Below are positions 28,770 through 37,885 of a stretch of DNA of 64,000 bases, one piece after another (position 1 is the first letter of the stretch; each line of letters starts with the position of its first letter). The stretch is from positions 1 to 64,000 of the forward strand of contig CAWGQZ010000069.1 in NCBI GenBank assembly GCA_963824805.1, in the 5' to 3' direction. A program made the translations under genes and the position numbers. The DNA comes from DATBAT01 sp963824805. GTDB taxonomy: Bacteria > Acidobacteriota > Terriglobia > Terriglobales > Acidobacteriaceae. Below the pieces are notes generated by a model. It saw nothing but the letters and a program-made list of their open reading frames with translations. It made no database searches and was not told where the DNA came from.

Positions 28770-30782
28770 ATGGCGAAGGATTTGGCAAAACGAGTCGAGC
28801 ACCTGCGCGACAAGATCCGCCACCACGAGCATCTGTACTTCGTGATGGATGCCCCCGAGATTTCCGACCAGGAATTCGATCGGTTGACGACGGAATTGAA
28901 GAAAATCGAGGCCGAACATCCCGAGTTGGTCACGCCCGATTCTCCTACTCAGCGTGTGGGCGGCAAGCCGCGCGAGGGCTTCCTCAAGGCTGCCCACTCC
29001 TCGCCCATGTTGTCGCTCGACAACACCTACAACGTGGAGGATCTGCGCAACTGGGAGCGCCGCGTGCATGAACTCACCGGACGCACCGACATCGATTACG
29101 TGTGCGAGTTGAAGCTGGACGGCATGTCGCTGGCCCTGCGCTATGAGGACGGCAAGCTGGTGCGCGGCATCACGCGCGGAGACGGCACTACCGGGGAGGA
29201 CGTCACGCTGAATGTTCGTACGGTGCGATCGGTTCCGCTTTCCATCCCGAAAGAGAAGTTAAAGAAGGCTAAGCTGCCACCCGATTTCGAAGTACGTGGC
29301 GAGATGTTGATGCCCAAGGCATCTTTTCGCAAGATGAACCAGGAACGCGAAGAAAAGGGATTGCCAACCTTCGCCAACCCTCGAAATGCAACCGCAGGAA
29401 CAGTTCGGCAGCTTGAGCCCAGCATCACCGCACAGCGCCGGCTCGACTACTTTGGCTATTCCCTGCTGAAAAACGGACGCACGATCTTCGACAGTCACTG
29501 GGAAACTTTGAATGGCCTGGAGACTGCCGGGTTCAAGGTAAACATCCAGCGCGCTCTGGCCAAGAATTTCGAGGCAGTGTGGGCCTTCATCGAAGAGTGG
29601 GAAGGAAAGCGCGAAGACCTCCCCTACGAGATCGACGGTATTGTGGTGAAGGTCGACCGGGTCGGACTACAACAGGAGCTGGGCTTTACCGGCAAAGCGC
29701 CTCGCTGGGCCATTGCCTACAAATACGCTGCTCGCGCGGGCGTCACCCAGATTGAGGACATTCTGATTCAAGTGGGGCGCACCGGGAAACTCACGCCGGT
29801 TGCGGCTTTGAGACCTGTCCCCATCGGAGGTACCACCGTTAGCCGCGCCACCCTGCACAACCTGGACGAGATCGAACGGCTCGGGGTGAAGATTGGCGAC
29901 TGGGTGGAAGTCGAGCGCGGCGGGGACGTCATCCCCAAGGTGACTCACGTCATCGACGACAAAGAGCACCCTCGCGGCCACAAAGCTTTTCACATGCCGG
30001 AGAAGTGTCCGGTGTGCGGCGGCCACGTCATCCGCACCGAAGGCGAAGCTGACCATCGTTGCGTCAACGCCAACTGCCCTGCAAAACTACGGGAAACGAT
30101 CCGGCACTTTGCGTCGCGTCATGTGATGAACATTGAGGGTATGGGCGACGCGCTGGTAAACCAACTCACCGAGCGGGGGATGGTAAGAAATGTCTCCGAC
30201 ATTTACCGCATCAACAAAGATGACCTGCTCTCGCTCGAGCGCATGGGCGACAAGTCGGCGCAGAACATTCTGGACGAGATCGAAAAATCCAAGGATTTAC
30301 CGCTGGAGCGCCTGATCTTTGGATTAGGCATTCGCTTCGTGGGGGAACGTACCGCGCAGTTCCTCGCTGAGCACTTTGGATCCATGGACGCCCTAAGCAA
30401 GGCCAGCGAAGAACAGTTGCTGGAAGTCGAAGAAGTCGGGCCGCGCATCGCGCAAAGCATTGTGGAGTTTTTCTCCGAACCCAAAAATTGTGAACTGCTG
30501 CAAAGCCTGGCTAAAGCAGGACTGAAATTCAAAGGCAGGAAGAAAGAACGCGGTACCAAGCTGGCGGGCAAGACCTTTGTCCTTACCGGGACCCTTCCCC
30601 GCCTGACCCGCGATGAGGCCAAAAAGCTGATCGAAGATGCTGGCGGACGGGTCTCAGGCTCGGTGAGTAAGAAAACCGACTACGTCGTAGCCGGGTCCGA
30701 CGCCGGGTCCAAGCTCGATAAGGCAAAGGAGCTGGGAGTGGCTGTGATTGGCGAAGACGAGATGAAGGAGTTGGCTAGTTAA
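28770..30782 (+). CDS. ligA: NAD-dependent DNA ligase
   Basis: LigA seals nicks in replication and repair using NAD. The 670-residue length is standard. Domains in order: the Ia NAD-binding domain; the adenylation domain with Lys at about 115 in ELKLDG; the OB fold; a four-cysteine zinc finger (CPVCGG...CVNANCP, about 410-435); helix-hairpin-helix repeats; and a C-terminal BRCT domain (LAGKTFVLTGTLPRLTRDEAKKLI). ATG 28770 diverges from pccB over a 46-base gap. The window thus holds both an NAD ligase and an ATP ligase. Confidence 0.97.
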   Translation: MAKDLAKRVEHLRDKIRHHEHLYFVMDAPEISDQEFDRLTTELKKIEAEHPELVTPDSPTQRVGGKPREGFLKAAHSSPMLSLDNTYNVEDLRNWERRVHELTGRTDIDYVCELKLDGMSLALRYEDGKLVRGITRGDGTTGEDVTLNVRTVRSVPLSIPKEKLKKAKLPPDFEVRGEMLMPKASFRKMNQEREEKGLPTFANPRNATAGTVRQLEPSITAQRRLDYFGYSLLKNGRTIFDSHWETLNGLETAGFKVNIQRALAKNFEAVWAFIEEWEGKREDLPYEIDGIVVKVDRVGLQQELGFTGKAPRWAIAYKYAARAGVTQIEDILIQVGRTGKLTPVAALRPVPIGGTTVSRATLHNLDEIERLGVKIGDWVEVERGGDVIPKVTHVIDDKEHPRGHKAFHMPEKCPVCGGHVIRTEGEADHRCVNANCPAKLRETIRHFASRHVMNIEGMGDALVNQLTERGMVRNVSDIYRINKDDLLSLERMGDKSAQNILDEIEKSKDLPLERLIFGLGIRFVGERTAQFLAEHFGSMDALSKASEEQLLEVEEVGPRIAQSIVEFFSEPKNCELLQSLAKAGLKFKGRKKERGTKLAGKTFVLTGTLPRLTRDEAKKLIEDAGGRVSGSVSKKTDYVVAGSDAGSKLDKAKELGVAVIGEDEMKELAS

Positions 30783-30917
30783 AGATCCTTTTGTCATTCC
30801 CGGAGCCCGGCTTTTCGCGTGAGGAATCTGCATTTGGCTGAGGGCTGTTACACTGCCAGCAAGAAACAGATTCCTTCCTTCGACCCAATGACAAAGCCCT
30901 GGGGTTGGCAGATCTGA

Positions 30918-31445
30918 CTATTCTTCGTGAGGCCTTTGATTCTTTGGTCCCGTTTCCCCGTTCTCAGTTTTCAGCGCGCCTTTGATCCGCTGGTAGGTGG
31001 TCTCTAAGGTCTCGGGCAGGATTCGGGTTTCTCCGACCACCGACATGAAATTGGCGTCAGCGACCCATCGGGGCAGCACATGCATATGGATATGGCCAGC
31101 AACCCCGGCCCCGGCAGCCTGTCCGATGTTCATCCCCAGGTTAATCCCGTCGGGATTGTAGAGTCGGCGCAGGGTTTGCTCGATTTTCTGGGTTAGGGCC
31201 ATCATTTCGCCCGCGGCATCCGGCGATAGCTTCTGGAGCTCGTCCAAGTGGGCAAAAGGGACGACCATCACGTGTCCGGCGGTGTAAGGATAGGTATTTA
31301 GCACCACAAAGCAGTGCCGTCCACGGTGCACAATCCGGGCCTGTTGGTCATCTCCAAGCCGAGGAAGTTCGCAAAAAATGCAGCTTGGCTGTTTACCGGC
31401 AGTCGTGACATAGGCGTAGCGCCAAGGCGTCCAGAGGTGGTCCAT
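30918..31445 (-). CDS. HIT family nucleotide hydrolase
   Basis: A protein of about 175 residues with the histidine triad GHIHMHVLPRW near residue 110. HIT proteins hydrolyse or transfer nucleotides from dinucleoside polyphosphates or adenylylated substrates. A CxxC (CIFCELP) near the N-terminus is typical of the HIT subgroup resembling Ap4A phosphorylase. ATG 31445 (MDHLWTPWRYAYV) is the family start; the longer frame to 31484 is not. The C-terminal tail (ENGETGPKNQRPHEE) is polar and probably disordered. Confidence 0.88.
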   Translation of the reverse strand: MDHLWTPWRYAYVTTAGKQPSCIFCELPRLGDDQQARIVHRGRHCFVVLNTYPYTAGHVMVVPFAHLDELQKLSPDAAGEMMALTQKIEQTLRRLYNPDGINLGMNIGQAAGAGVAGHIHMHVLPRWVADANFMSVVGETRILPETLETTYQRIKGALKTENGETGPKNQRPHEE

Positions 31446-31574
31446 CGCAGGGCAGAGAGTAGCAGATGAGGCAAGCTTTCGCACTATTCAGGTAGGCCTT
31501 ATGAATGGGGTATTACTTCCGCGTAAAGCTTTTGTAAATGAGGCTTTGGCCGGGAAGATTTCATCAGACTTTGT

Positions 31575-31604
31575 TTGACACTGTTTGGAAGCGGTTGTTA
31601 TAGT
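31575..31604 (+). promoter_or_regulatory. Sigma-70 type promoter for rpsA
   Basis: A consensus -35 TTGACA (31575-31580) is followed after 18 bases by TATAGT (31599-31604). The predicted start near 31611 leaves a leader of about 155 bases before rpsA, long enough for feedback control by S1, which is known in other bacteria. Confidence 0.6.
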
Positions 31605-31765
31605 CGAAGTGTTCCCTTTGGACGCGGGTTCGCTGTTTGTCCGACCGCTGGTATTGTTCAAGTCTGCTCGCCAGGGCAGGCCCACCACAACCCTAGACTC
31701 ACGCCAGCAGTCCGCTAGAAACAGCCCGCACCCGTTCACACTAGTACGTATCGGAGAGGCAAACC

Positions 31766-33595
31766 TTGTTTGAAGACAATACCGCTCACCACATGGATTC
31801 CGCAGTCGCTACCTCAGAACCTGAGGAGAATTCCACTGGGAGCTCAACCTTAGAAAACGTCCCCGAGCCGCAGCAGGCCGCTCAGAATCAGGACGAAAAA
31901 ACCGCAAACGCGAGCGACGATTTCGCCGCCGCCCTGGAAAGTTTCACTACCGAGAGTGAAGAAGCTGCCGGGGATGACATGGTGCTCAAGGGCACCGTAC
32001 TCAAGGTGACGCCTACCCACGTCGTCGTCGACATCGGGGCAAAATCCGAGGGCATGCTGCCTCTCTCCGAAGTGCTTGACCACGAAGGGAATTCGCGGTT
32101 CAAGCCGGGAGACGAGATCGACGTCATGCGGGAGAAAGGCCCCGCGGAAGAGGGCTATATCAACCTCTCCCACCAGAAGGCGCAACGCCTCCGCGCCTGG
32201 GACGAGATCGAAGCCGCCTACAACGAGAAGAAGGCCATCAAGGCACAGGTTATTGAGCGCATCAAGGGTGGAGTTACGGTCGATATTCTTGGCGCCCGCG
32301 CGTTTCTCCCCGGATCTCAAGCCGACTTGCGCCCGGTGCGGAATCTCGATGCCTTAAAGGGACAAACCCTCGAAGTCGCCGTTATTAAGCTAAACAAGAA
32401 GCGCGGCAACATTGTGGTCTCGCGCAAGGAGATTCTGGAGCAGGAACAAAACCAGAAGAAATCGCAGACTCTTCAGCATCTCGAAGAAGGCGCGATCCTT
32501 ACCGGAGTGGTTAAGAACCTCACCGAATACGGCGCTTTTGTTGACCTCGGCGGAATCGACGGCCTACTGCACATCACCGACATGTCATGGGGCAGGCTTA
32601 CTCACCCCCGCGATCTGGTGAATGTGGGCGATCAGATTCAAGTCAAAGTTCTCAAATTTGACAACGAGAAGCAGCGGGTTTCGCTGGGCTTTAAGCAGTT
32701 GACGCCTGATCCCTGGCTGGATGCGGAGCATCGCTATCCGGTGGGAGCACACGTAGGCGGACGCGTCATCAGCGTCACTGACTACGGTGCGTTTGTAGAG
32801 CTCGAGCAGGGCATCGAAGGGCTGGTTCACGTCAGCGAGATGACCTGGTCGAAGCGGATGAAGCATCCGTCAAAGCTGGTCAATGTTGGCGATCAGGTGG
32901 AGTGCGTGGTCATCAGCGTAAATCCCACCGAGCGGCGCATTTCGCTGGGAATGCGGCAACTGGCATCGAATCCCTGGGATTCCCTGCACGACAAGTATCC
33001 CGTGGGCGCCACAGTCGAAGGTCGCGTGCGCAATCTGACCGACTTCGGAGCCTTTATCGAGATCGAGGACGGCATCGATGGACTGGTCCATGTCAGCAAC
33101 CTGAGCTGGACCAAGCGGGTAAAGCATCCCTCGGAAGTATTGAAGAAAGGTGATCGCGTAAAGGCAGTCGTGCTTGCCATTGAGCCAGACAAGCGGCGCC
33201 TTTCTTTGGGCGTGAAACAGCTTCAGCCGGATGTGTGGGAAACATTCTTCAGCCAGCATCATGTTGGAGATGTGCTGCACGGGAAGGTCCTTCGGGTTGC
33301 CAGCTTCGGTGCATTTGTGGAGATCGCCGAAGGCATTGAGGGCCTCTGCCATAACTCAGAAGCACAAGATGCAAATGGTCAACCGATGACGCTCGAACCG
33401 GGACAAGAGCACGATTTCAAGATCGTGAAGATGAATCCGGAAGAGAAGAAAGTTGGGCTAAGCATTCGTGCAGTCGGCGAAGAGGCTTCACGCACGGAAG
33501 TCGAAGCCTATAAGCACCCGGCGGCAAGCACAAGCGGCGGTTCCACCATCGGCGACTTGCTCACCTGGAAGCGGGCTGGCGGCGACGGAAGCTAA
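31766..33595 (+). CDS. rpsA: 30S ribosomal protein S1
   Basis: S1 binds mRNA and delivers it to the ribosome. The 609-residue protein has six S1 repeats: two diverged N-terminal ones (GTVLKVTPTHVVVDIGAKSEG, AQVIERIKGGVTVDILGARAFL) and four canonical repeats, each with a (Y/F)GAF(V/I) core. The first about 65 residues are acidic and poorly conserved, and a tail of about 40 residues ends in GGSTIGDLLTWKRAGG. The start is TTG at 31766, supported by GGAGAGG seven bases upstream; no ATG fits. A clear terminator follows. Confidence 0.95.
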   Translation: MFEDNTAHHMDSAVATSEPEENSTGSSTLENVPEPQQAAQNQDEKTANASDDFAAALESFTTESEEAAGDDMVLKGTVLKVTPTHVVVDIGAKSEGMLPLSEVLDHEGNSRFKPGDEIDVMREKGPAEEGYINLSHQKAQRLRAWDEIEAAYNEKKAIKAQVIERIKGGVTVDILGARAFLPGSQADLRPVRNLDALKGQTLEVAVIKLNKKRGNIVVSRKEILEQEQNQKKSQTLQHLEEGAILTGVVKNLTEYGAFVDLGGIDGLLHITDMSWGRLTHPRDLVNVGDQIQVKVLKFDNEKQRVSLGFKQLTPDPWLDAEHRYPVGAHVGGRVISVTDYGAFVELEQGIEGLVHVSEMTWSKRMKHPSKLVNVGDQVECVVISVNPTERRISLGMRQLASNPWDSLHDKYPVGATVEGRVRNLTDFGAFIEIEDGIDGLVHVSNLSWTKRVKHPSEVLKKGDRVKAVVLAIEPDKRRLSLGVKQLQPDVWETFFSQHHVGDVLHGKVLRVASFGAFVEIAEGIEGLCHNSEAQDANGQPMTLEPGQEHDFKIVKMNPEEKKVGLSIRAVGEEASRTEVEAYKHPAASTSGGSTIGDLLTWKRAGGDGS

Positions 33596-33620
33596 ACCCA
33601 CCGAGTATCAGACCGACAGC

Positions 33621-33653
33621 AAAGGCCGCGATTTCGCGGCCTTTGCTTTTTTT
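33621..33653 (+). terminator. Rho-independent terminator of rpsA
   Basis: AAAGGCCGCG and CGCGGCCTTT form a 10-bp stem with an ATTT loop, followed by GCTTTTTTT. It lies 26 bases after the rpsA stop. Confidence 0.88.
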
Positions 33654-33675
33654 GAACCAGAAGTCAACCCTGGAA

Positions 33676-34023
33676 CTACCTGGAATCCACTTTCAAATTG
33701 ATCTGCACTTGTTGGCGCGTGTCAAACTGGCTCATGGTCTTGGTGTCGCTCTTTTTTCCGTTGAATTGCGCGTAGACTTCATAGTCGATATTAGGCGACA
33801 GCGCAGGGAAACGGTACAAGCCATCTTGCGAAACGATGTAGGTTTTCACTGCGTGAGTGCGGGTGTTGGTGAGATATACAACCGCGTTCGGGAGGATATT
33901 GTCCTGCTGATCAGAAACCTTTCCTGTGAGCAGCCGGCTGGTGTCTTTCTCTTTGAAGGGACCAGCGACCGCCGCCACCGCAAACAGAAGCATCACAACC
34001 GCCAGAATTTGGCGCTTTCTCAT
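33676..34023 (-). CDS. Small secreted carboxypeptidase-regulatory-like (beta-sandwich) protein
   Basis: A 115-residue exported protein with a signal peptide (MRKRQILAVVMLLFAVAAVAG) and a single carboxypeptidase regulatory-like fold (LTGKVSDQQDNILPNAVVYLTN...). The pattern of a short beta-sandwich that decorates or plugs outer-membrane proteins is very common in acidobacteria. It follows a second gene of the same type 34 bases upstream on the same strand, so they form one unit. Its function is unknown. Confidence 0.72.
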   Translation of the reverse strand: MRKRQILAVVMLLFAVAAVAGPFKEKDTSRLLTGKVSDQQDNILPNAVVYLTNTRTHAVKTYIVSQDGLYRFPALSPNIDYEVYAQFNGKKSDTKTMSQFDTRQQVQINLKVDSR

Positions 34024-34057
34024 TGTTCCTCTTTCTAAGCTAGACGACCGAATCCTG

Positions 34058-34483
34058 TTATTTTAGATGCAACCCGATGTCGGAACGCTCATCGTTTTCG
34101 ATGTGTACCTTAACGTCCTGGACAAGGTGCAACTGCTTTCCTGACAGTAACTTAACACCCTTCCGATCAATCCAGACCACGTAGTCTTCCCGGCCAGCCG
34201 GTACGCGGACCGCGAACTCTCCGTTGTGATCAGAGTTCAGTTCCCAGCGAGCTTTCTTCTCGCGGGCTCGACGCACCTTGACGTTGACGCCGTAGACGGG
34301 GCGATCATCCGGCCCCCAGACGGTGCCGAAGATTAAACCGTACGGCTTTTCGTGGGATTTTTTGGAATCAGAGTCATCCTTGGCTCGCGCGCTGAGGGAT
34401 AAACAGGAAAGAGAGCCAAGGGCCAACACGAGGAACAGGAAAATGGCAGAAGAATGGTTCCGGCGCACTCTAGGAGTAATCAC
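34058..34483 (-). CDS. Small secreted protein with carboxypeptidase-regulatory-like domain
   Basis: A 141-residue protein with a basic N-region and hydrophobic stretch (SSAIFLFLVLALGSLSCLSLSARA), so it is exported. The mature part (YGLIFGTVWGPDDRPVYGVNVKVRRA...NGEFAVRVPAG) is a beta-sandwich of the carboxypeptidase-regulatory type. The start overlaps the end of the LysW-like gene by 14 bases in another frame. This makes a three-gene set: LysW-like, then two small secreted beta-sandwich proteins. A later in-frame start would remove the overlap, so the exact start is uncertain. Confidence 0.65.
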   Translation of the reverse strand: MITPRVRRNHSSAIFLFLVLALGSLSCLSLSARAKDDSDSKKSHEKPYGLIFGTVWGPDDRPVYGVNVKVRRAREKKARWELNSDHNGEFAVRVPAGREDYVVWIDRKGVKLLSGKQLHLVQDVKVHIENDERSDIGLHLK

Positions 34484-34667
34484 CGTCTTCCGTTTCTTGC
34501 TCCTCTTCTTCGTCTTCGATCTCCTCTTCCACCGGCTTCAACTCAATCGGACTTACGGTCACGATCTCAAAGTCCGTGCCACACTCGGGGCAGGAAACGA
34601 TTTCACCTTCTTCGACTTCATCCTCGTCGACATCCAAATCGGTATCGCATTCCGGACACAGAACCAT
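34470..34667 (-). CDS. LysW-like zinc-ribbon protein with acidic tail
   Basis: A 65-residue acidic protein. Residues 1-45 match the LysW carrier family: CPECDTDLDV...EGEIVSCPECGTDFEIV with two CxxC zinc-binding pairs. In LysW the biosynthetic intermediate is attached to a C-terminal Glu. Here the family core is followed by about 18 mostly acidic residues ending GDYS, so the terminal Glu is missing. No lysine or arginine biosynthesis genes are nearby. It may be a zinc-ribbon protein that shares only the fold, or a carrier with a different chemistry. Confidence 0.7.
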   Translation of the reverse strand: MVLCPECDTDLDVDEDEVEEGEIVSCPECGTDFEIVTVSPIELKPVEEEIEDEEEEQETEDGDYS

Positions 34668-34851
34668 AATTGCCTCCGCTTGGATTAAGCCACCAGTTAA
34701 TAATTATTTTTTCCAGCCAGAAGGTCAAGTGCCCAGCAGATTTTTTCACGTCGGCTTGCGAACACACTTCCACCGGCCAAAGATTACCCCCAAGACGTCA
34801 ACTGCGGAACCGTTTATCATGCCCGGTAGGACTCCACAGGAGCTGAGTTGA

Positions 34852-36213
34852 ATGAAGATCGTTTTTCGTTATCTGGCCTTGGCAATTTTTCTGTCGATTG
34901 CCGCATTGACCGAGGATGCAAGCACAGTGGGCAAGGCCGATCCGCAGATTGCCGCCGCGTTGAAACAGGTTTCCGCCAAGCAGATTCAGGCAAATATTGA
35001 GAAGCTGGTCAGCTTTCAGACTCGGCTGACGATTTCGGCACAGGACTCTGGAGCGATCGCGGCCGGCCACGGTATTGGCGCTGCCAGAGAATGGATCAAG
35101 GGCGAATTCGAGCGTTACTCACGCGATTGCGGTGGCTGCCTTGAGGTGAAGACCGACAGCTTTACCGAGTCTGCTGGGCCTCGCATCCCCCAGCCTACGA
35201 TCTTGACCAATGTTTATGCGGTGCTGAAAGGCGGCGACCCCGAGGCCGCCAGGAGAATTGTCCTGGTCACAGGACACTACGACTCGCGCAACAGCGATGT
35301 ATCGGACGTAAATGGATTGGCTCCTGGCGCGAACGACGATGCCAGCGGCACCGCGGTAAGCCTTGAGTGCGCACGTGTGCTGAGCAAATTAAAGTTTCGC
35401 GGCACCACCATCTTCCTTACCGTAGCCGGCGAAGAGCAAGGGCTCAATGGGAGCCGCCATTTTGCTCAAATGGCCAAGTCTGAGGGATGGAATATTGAAG
35501 CTGCACTGAACAACGACATCGTGGGAGGCGACCGCAGCGCGGAACAAGATACCAGCGTGGTGCGAGTGTTCTCTGAAGGCATACCTACAACTGCCAGCGA
35601 GGCGGAACTACGCACGATTCGCGGCTTGGGCGGCGAGAATGATTCGTCATCGCGCCAGTTGGCACGCTACATCGCGCAGGTGGCACGCACCTACGACACC
35701 GGTGTGAAGCCGATGCTCGTATTCCGTCTCGACCGCTACCTGCGTGGCGGAGATCACAGCTCCTTCAATCAACAGGGATTCACGGCCGTGCGTTTCACCG
35801 AATACCACGAGGACTATAACCACCAGCACCAGAACGTGCGAAGCGAAAATGGGGTGGAATTTGGCGATTTACCCAAGTTTGTGAACTTCGACTACGTGGC
35901 TAACGTAGCTCGCACCAATGCCGCCACGCTCGCCACGCTGGCGTCTGCGCCGGCGCCTCCCGGCAATGTACGTCTGCTGACCAAGGACTTGGAGAACAGC
36001 ACCACACTGACCTGGGATGCGGCTCCCGGTGCCGCTGGCTATGAGGTCCTCTCGCGAGCCACCAGCAGTCCGGAATGGGAGCATGCACAATCAGCTGGAA
36101 ATACAACGCGTGCCACCCTGCCAATTTCTAAGGACAACGTAATCTTTGCCGTTCGTGCGGTCGATGACCAAGGGCACTGCAGCCTGCCAATCGTGCCGCA
36201 GCCTGAACGCTAG
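34852..36213 (+). CDS. Exported M28 family zinc peptidase with C-terminal fibronectin-type domain
   Basis: A 453-residue aminopeptidase-type M28 enzyme. It has a signal peptide (MKIVFRYLALAIFLSIAAL). Metal ligands are visible: His in VTGHYDSR, bridging Asp in PGANDDASG, catalytic and ligand Glu in AGEEQGLNG, Asp in LNNDIVGGD and His in GGDHSSFNQQG. The last about 90 residues (PGNVRLLTKDLENSTTLTWDA...) look like a fibronectin type III fold. It should trim peptides in the periplasm or outside the cell. The rhomboid gene follows 29 bases after on the same strand. Confidence 0.88.
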   Translation: MKIVFRYLALAIFLSIAALTEDASTVGKADPQIAAALKQVSAKQIQANIEKLVSFQTRLTISAQDSGAIAAGHGIGAAREWIKGEFERYSRDCGGCLEVKTDSFTESAGPRIPQPTILTNVYAVLKGGDPEAARRIVLVTGHYDSRNSDVSDVNGLAPGANDDASGTAVSLECARVLSKLKFRGTTIFLTVAGEEQGLNGSRHFAQMAKSEGWNIEAALNNDIVGGDRSAEQDTSVVRVFSEGIPTTASEAELRTIRGLGGENDSSSRQLARYIAQVARTYDTGVKPMLVFRLDRYLRGGDHSSFNQQGFTAVRFTEYHEDYNHQHQNVRSENGVEFGDLPKFVNFDYVANVARTNAATLATLASAPAPPGNVRLLTKDLENSTTLTWDAAPGAAGYEVLSRATSSPEWEHAQSAGNTTRATLPISKDNVIFAVRAVDDQGHCSLPIVPQPER

Positions 36214-36242
36214 CCACCTGATAAGATGGCTAAGGATCGAGG

Positions 36243-37130
36243 TTGCGGAAGCGCCCGATCCGGCGCACTTGTCCCATGGCTCCTAGACGCACCTTCTCGC
36301 TGAGTCTTCCTCCTTTCACTAAGGCGGTGAAGTGGCTCATCCTCGTCAATGCCGGTGTATATCTTCTGGTGACTCTGCTTCAGGCATTCGCACCGGGATT
36401 AGGAGATGTCATTGGCTACGTGCTGTCCCTGGTACCCAGGCAGATCGTCTTCCACGGCTGGATCTGGCAACTGGCAACTTATTCCTTCCTGCATGTCGGG
36501 ATTTTTCACATTCTCTTCAACATGATCGCGTTATGGATGTTCGGCGCACAGTTTGAGAGCGATTGGGGAACCCGCAAATTTCTGGAGTTTTATTTCTTCT
36601 GCGTGATCGGAGCAGCGCTTACCACCATTGCAGTTTCCTTCACCGGTTTCGGAGGCGTCACTCCATCGACCAGCACGGTTGGGGCTTCTGGCGGGGTTTT
36701 AGGAATCCTGATGGCCTTCGGAATAGTCTACGGGGAGCAGCAGATTATGCTGTTCCCGATTCCGATCTCCATGAAGGCAAAGTACTTCGTGGGCGGATTG
36801 GTATTTATTGAGATCATCAGCGCGCTCAGCGCCGCCAATCCCAGCCATCACGGGGAAGCGGTGGCCTATGTGGCCCACCTGGGCGGCCTGCTCTTCGGCT
36901 TTCTATACGTCAAGATGGTTTCACGGCGTGGCATCATGTTCGGCGTTTCGGAGCGCTATTTTGGTATCCGGAATGGCTATTACCGCTGGAAGCGGCGCCG
37001 GGCGGCCCGCAAGTTCGAGGTCTACATGCGCAAGCATGACCGGACCGTGACCTTTGACGAGCATGGCAACTACATTCCTCCCGAGGAATCAAAGAAGAAT
37101 GGCGGATCCAAGTCAGGTTGGGTAAACTGA
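36243..37130 (+). CDS. Rhomboid family intramembrane serine protease
   Basis: A membrane protein of 284-295 residues that cleaves other membrane proteins within the bilayer. The catalytic Ser is in TVGASGGVLG and the His in VAYVAHLGG; FHILFNMIALWMFG is the typical loop/helix 2 segment. Six membrane helices are predicted, then a basic cytoplasmic tail (RKFEVYMRKHDRTVTFDEHGNY). Two starts are possible: TTG 36243 with GGATCGAGG upstream, or ATG 36276, which fits the family better but has a poor ribosome site. It follows the M28 peptidase gene closely. Confidence 0.88.
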   Translation: MRKRPIRRTCPMAPRRTFSLSLPPFTKAVKWLILVNAGVYLLVTLLQAFAPGLGDVIGYVLSLVPRQIVFHGWIWQLATYSFLHVGIFHILFNMIALWMFGAQFESDWGTRKFLEFYFFCVIGAALTTIAVSFTGFGGVTPSTSTVGASGGVLGILMAFGIVYGEQQIMLFPIPISMKAKYFVGGLVFIEIISALSAANPSHHGEAVAYVAHLGGLLFGFLYVKMVSRRGIMFGVSERYFGIRNGYYRWKRRRAARKFEVYMRKHDRTVTFDEHGNYIPPEESKKNGGSKSGWVN

Positions 37131-37149
37131 CGCCGCGAGGTAGAAGGCG

Positions 37150-37884
37150 TTGCAGCAAGTCGGCAAAGTACGGGTCGGCGCTATCCTTTTGGCAGGTTGT
37201 GTAACGGTCTTTGCACAAGCAGCCAAACCCGCTGCAAGTCCCCAGCCAAGCGTAGAGTTACCGGCGTCCCTGCAAACAAAAGTCGTTGCCGGCTTCACTC
37301 CCGTAGGCACAGAGGTTCGCGCCAAGCTCACGATGGCGACCTTGCTGGACGGCGTCGTCATTCCGCAAGACGCCGTGATTTCCGGACATGTCGAACAGTC
37401 AGTGGCGAAAACAGCCGATGCTCCTTCGCTGTTGAAGATCAAGTTTGAGTCTGCCCGATGGAAGAAAGGCAGTGCGCCGGTGACGTTGTATCTGGCCGGC
37501 TGCTACTACCCTATCGAGTTTCCGTCACCAAACAATGACATGAACGGAGTCCACGGAAACATTGGGATTAACATGGGTAGCGCGGCTGAAAGTAATCCAA
37601 GCCGCACGAATGGCGGATTACCCAACACCGGCGCGCAGAATGGGGGACTGCCTAACGGGGGAATGTCAGGTTCCATGGATGCGAGCCGGCTTGACAACTA
37701 TCCTGATCCGCGGCCCGGCGTGACCGTTTCCGAGATTTCCAAGCACTGGGTCCGCCTCGAAAATGTGGATACGGTAGTCAGTTCCGACGGAAGCCTGCAG
37801 ATAGCTTCGCAGCAACGCAACCTCAAGCTAGACAAAGGCACGATTTACCTGCTGCGCAATTCCCTGCCCTCTACTGCCAAGTAG
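37150..37884 (+). CDS. Exported hypothetical protein with NGG-LPN repeats
   Basis: A 244-residue exported protein starting with TTG, 20 bases after the rhomboid stop. It has a signal peptide (VGAILLAGCVTVFAQA) and a mature beta-rich domain (VGTEVRAKLTMATLLDGVVIPQDAVISGHV). A low-complexity segment (about 155-180) repeats NGGLPN three times in variants, then a short C-terminal domain follows. The first domain resembles proteins common in acidobacteria but has no name I know. It is probably co-transcribed with rhomboid and the M28 peptidase, which suggests an envelope role. Confidence 0.6.
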   Translation: MQQVGKVRVGAILLAGCVTVFAQAAKPAASPQPSVELPASLQTKVVAGFTPVGTEVRAKLTMATLLDGVVIPQDAVISGHVEQSVAKTADAPSLLKIKFESARWKKGSAPVTLYLAGCYYPIEFPSPNNDMNGVHGNIGINMGSAAESNPSRTNGGLPNTGAQNGGLPNGGMSGSMDASRLDNYPDPRPGVTVSEISKHWVRLENVDTVVSSDGSLQIASQQRNLKLDKGTIYLLRNSLPSTAK

Positions 37885-37885
37885 T

